A stretch of 64,000 nucleotides of DNA from assembly GCF_013404075.1 (NCBI RefSeq), contig NZ_JACBJQ010000005.1:147067-211066 (forward strand). Direction: 5' to 3'. A program made the translations under genes and the position numbers. The stretch comes from Mycolicibacterium vinylchloridicum. Its GTDB lineage: Bacteria > Actinomycetota > Actinomycetes > Mycobacteriales > Mycobacteriaceae. Each line of letters opens with the position of its first letter. Within the stretch, counting starts at the first letter, position 1. Positions 63,361-64,000 of the stretch are shown piece after piece. The notes beneath the pieces were generated by a model that was given only the letters and a program-made list of their open reading frames with translations, did no database searches and had not been told where the DNA came from.

Positions 63361-63879
63361 TCAACCCGGAATCTTGTTGACGATGTTCGCCATCACGATC
63401 TCGGGCACCGACTCGGGATACGTGCAGAAGGTCACCTCGACCAGAACCGACGTCTTCAGCCGGTAGTCGCGGCCGCACCGGCCCGGCCGGGTGTGCAGCG
63501 ATTCGGTGTCCGCGGTGACCTCGCCGACCAGATATGACCCCATCGGTCCCGCGGCGCAGCGATGCACTGTCGTCGACAGCATGTTGAACGCCTGGCGTGC
63601 CGTGTCGTTGTCCCGGTAGGCCGCCGCCCCCTCCGAGATCAGTGCGCGCCGGGCCGGGTGCTGAAAGCTGGTCTTGTGGAAGTCCTCGACATCGGGGCCG
63701 AAGGTGTCGGTCTCGGCGAACAGGAAGCGGCAATCGCTTGGCACCGATTCGGCCAGCTGCTCGATGTCAACGGGGACTTTGCCGTCCATGGTCGGAATGA
63801 TCGTCAGGTCCTGGCCGCCGCCGGTGATCGCCTGCATCTGTGCCTGGGTCAGCAGCACCTGGTCGACATCGACGGTCAA
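63361..63879 (-). CDS. PknH-like extracellular sensor-domain protein, doubtful N-terminus
   Basis: The 172-residue protein begins VDVDQVLLTQAQMQAITGGG and continues through PSDCRFLFAETDTFGPDVED and HRCAAGPMGSYLVGEVTAD to RCGRDYRLKTSVLVEVTFC. This layout, including paired cysteines, matches the PknH-type mycobacterial sensor domain (PF14032) found in many secreted lipoproteins. Those have a signal peptide. Here the only start is TTG 63879, with no signal. An in-frame TGA (63931-63933) lies 17 codons upstream, and the frame beyond it reads as coding. The gene may be a truncated or broken copy of a lipoprotein or receptor kinase end. Confidence 0.6.
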   Translation of the reverse strand: MTVDVDQVLLTQAQMQAITGGGQDLTIIPTMDGKVPVDIEQLAESVPSDCRFLFAETDTFGPDVEDFHKTSFQHPARRALISEGAAAYRDNDTARQAFNMLSTTVHRCAAGPMGSYLVGEVTADTESLHTRPGRCGRDYRLKTSVLVEVTFCTYPESVPEIVMANIVNKIPG

Positions 63880-63930
63880 GTCCAGGGGCGTGGTGTACGA
63901 CGTCGTCGTGTGATTCTTCGATGTGATGGT

Positions 63931-64000
63931 TCAGGCGGTCAGTGCCGCGGGGGTGGCCTCCTGTTCGGTCGGTGAGCTCTGATCGGCTCGGGATTTGCTG
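63931..64000 (-). other. Possible C-terminal end of another gene, or the lost N-terminus of the PknH-like gene
   Basis: The minus-strand frame is open from the window edge and reads SKSRADQSSPTEQEATPAA, then LTA and the TGA at 63931-63933. It is in phase with the PknH-like frame that follows. The Ser/Thr/Pro-rich sequence resembles the linker of a secreted lipoprotein, so either an upstream gene ends here or a single stop split one gene. The window ends too soon to tell. Confidence 0.3.

Overview
The window is GC-rich actinobacterial chromosome. It almost certainly comes from a mycobacterium (Mycobacterium/Mycolicibacterium type, probably an environmental species). The evidence is a long collinear block in the order of the M. 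tuberculosis Rv3050c-Rv3024c region, together with two PE-PPE-domain secreted proteins, a YrbE-type permease, an MPT63-like secreted protein and the methylglucose lipopolysaccharide (MGLP) genes. Many starts are GTG, and many same-strand neighbours overlap by 4 bases.

Layout. (1) 1-4476: the 3' end of a large WD40-repeat gene, a patatin phospholipase, and a convergent membrane/Rossmann/RyR-domain protein. (2) 4488-9269: geranylgeranyl-reductase-type flavoprotein, TetR regulator with a clear palindromic operator, Baeyer-Villiger-type monooxygenase, and nrdF2 behind two NrdR-box-like sites. (3) 9306-16913: accessory segment with a lipoprotein, an SRPBCC protein, a broken C-terminal fragment of a large regulator, two coupled PE-PPE proteins, an orphan YrbE permease, an alpha/beta hydrolase and an APC transporter. 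(4) 17018-30807: conserved block with a DUF3349 protein, adhC, a YciI protein, fecB, ctaD, serB2, a MocR/YczE divergon, an ABC ATPase, NUDIX, echA17, two methyltransferases and a TB22.2-like secreted protein. (5) 30820-37501: arsenic island inserted between the Rv3036c and Rv3035 counterparts. It holds a CoA-disulfide-reductase-like flavoprotein, an aquaporin, three ArsR regulators, ArsI/CadI, ArsC, ArsD and a double-domain ArsA, but no ArsB or Acr3 pump. (6) 37552-43908: beta-propeller lipoprotein and the MGLP genes. (7) 44113-50057: etfBA (fixA/fixB), two acyltransferases, iscS and mnmA. (8) 50303-62802: a second conflict-type locus. (9) 62843-64000: small hypothetical genes.

The most unusual content is region 8. 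A 2238-residue TIR-nSTAND-WD40 protein (about 28 WD40 repeats) ends in an unnamed domain of about 200 residues. The same domain starts the next protein, a soluble FtsH-like AAA+ zinc metalloprotease. These are followed by a free RyR-domain protein, a two-TM Rossmann protein ending in a RyR domain, and a truncated TIR gene. Region 1 repeats the theme with WD40, patatin and a membrane/Rossmann/RyR protein. The two loci flank about 46 kb of mostly conserved core genome. I infer a sensor/NTPase/effector defence or stress system in which RyR domains may sense a nucleotide, possibly one made by TIR. That link is a hypothesis and not shown by the sequence.
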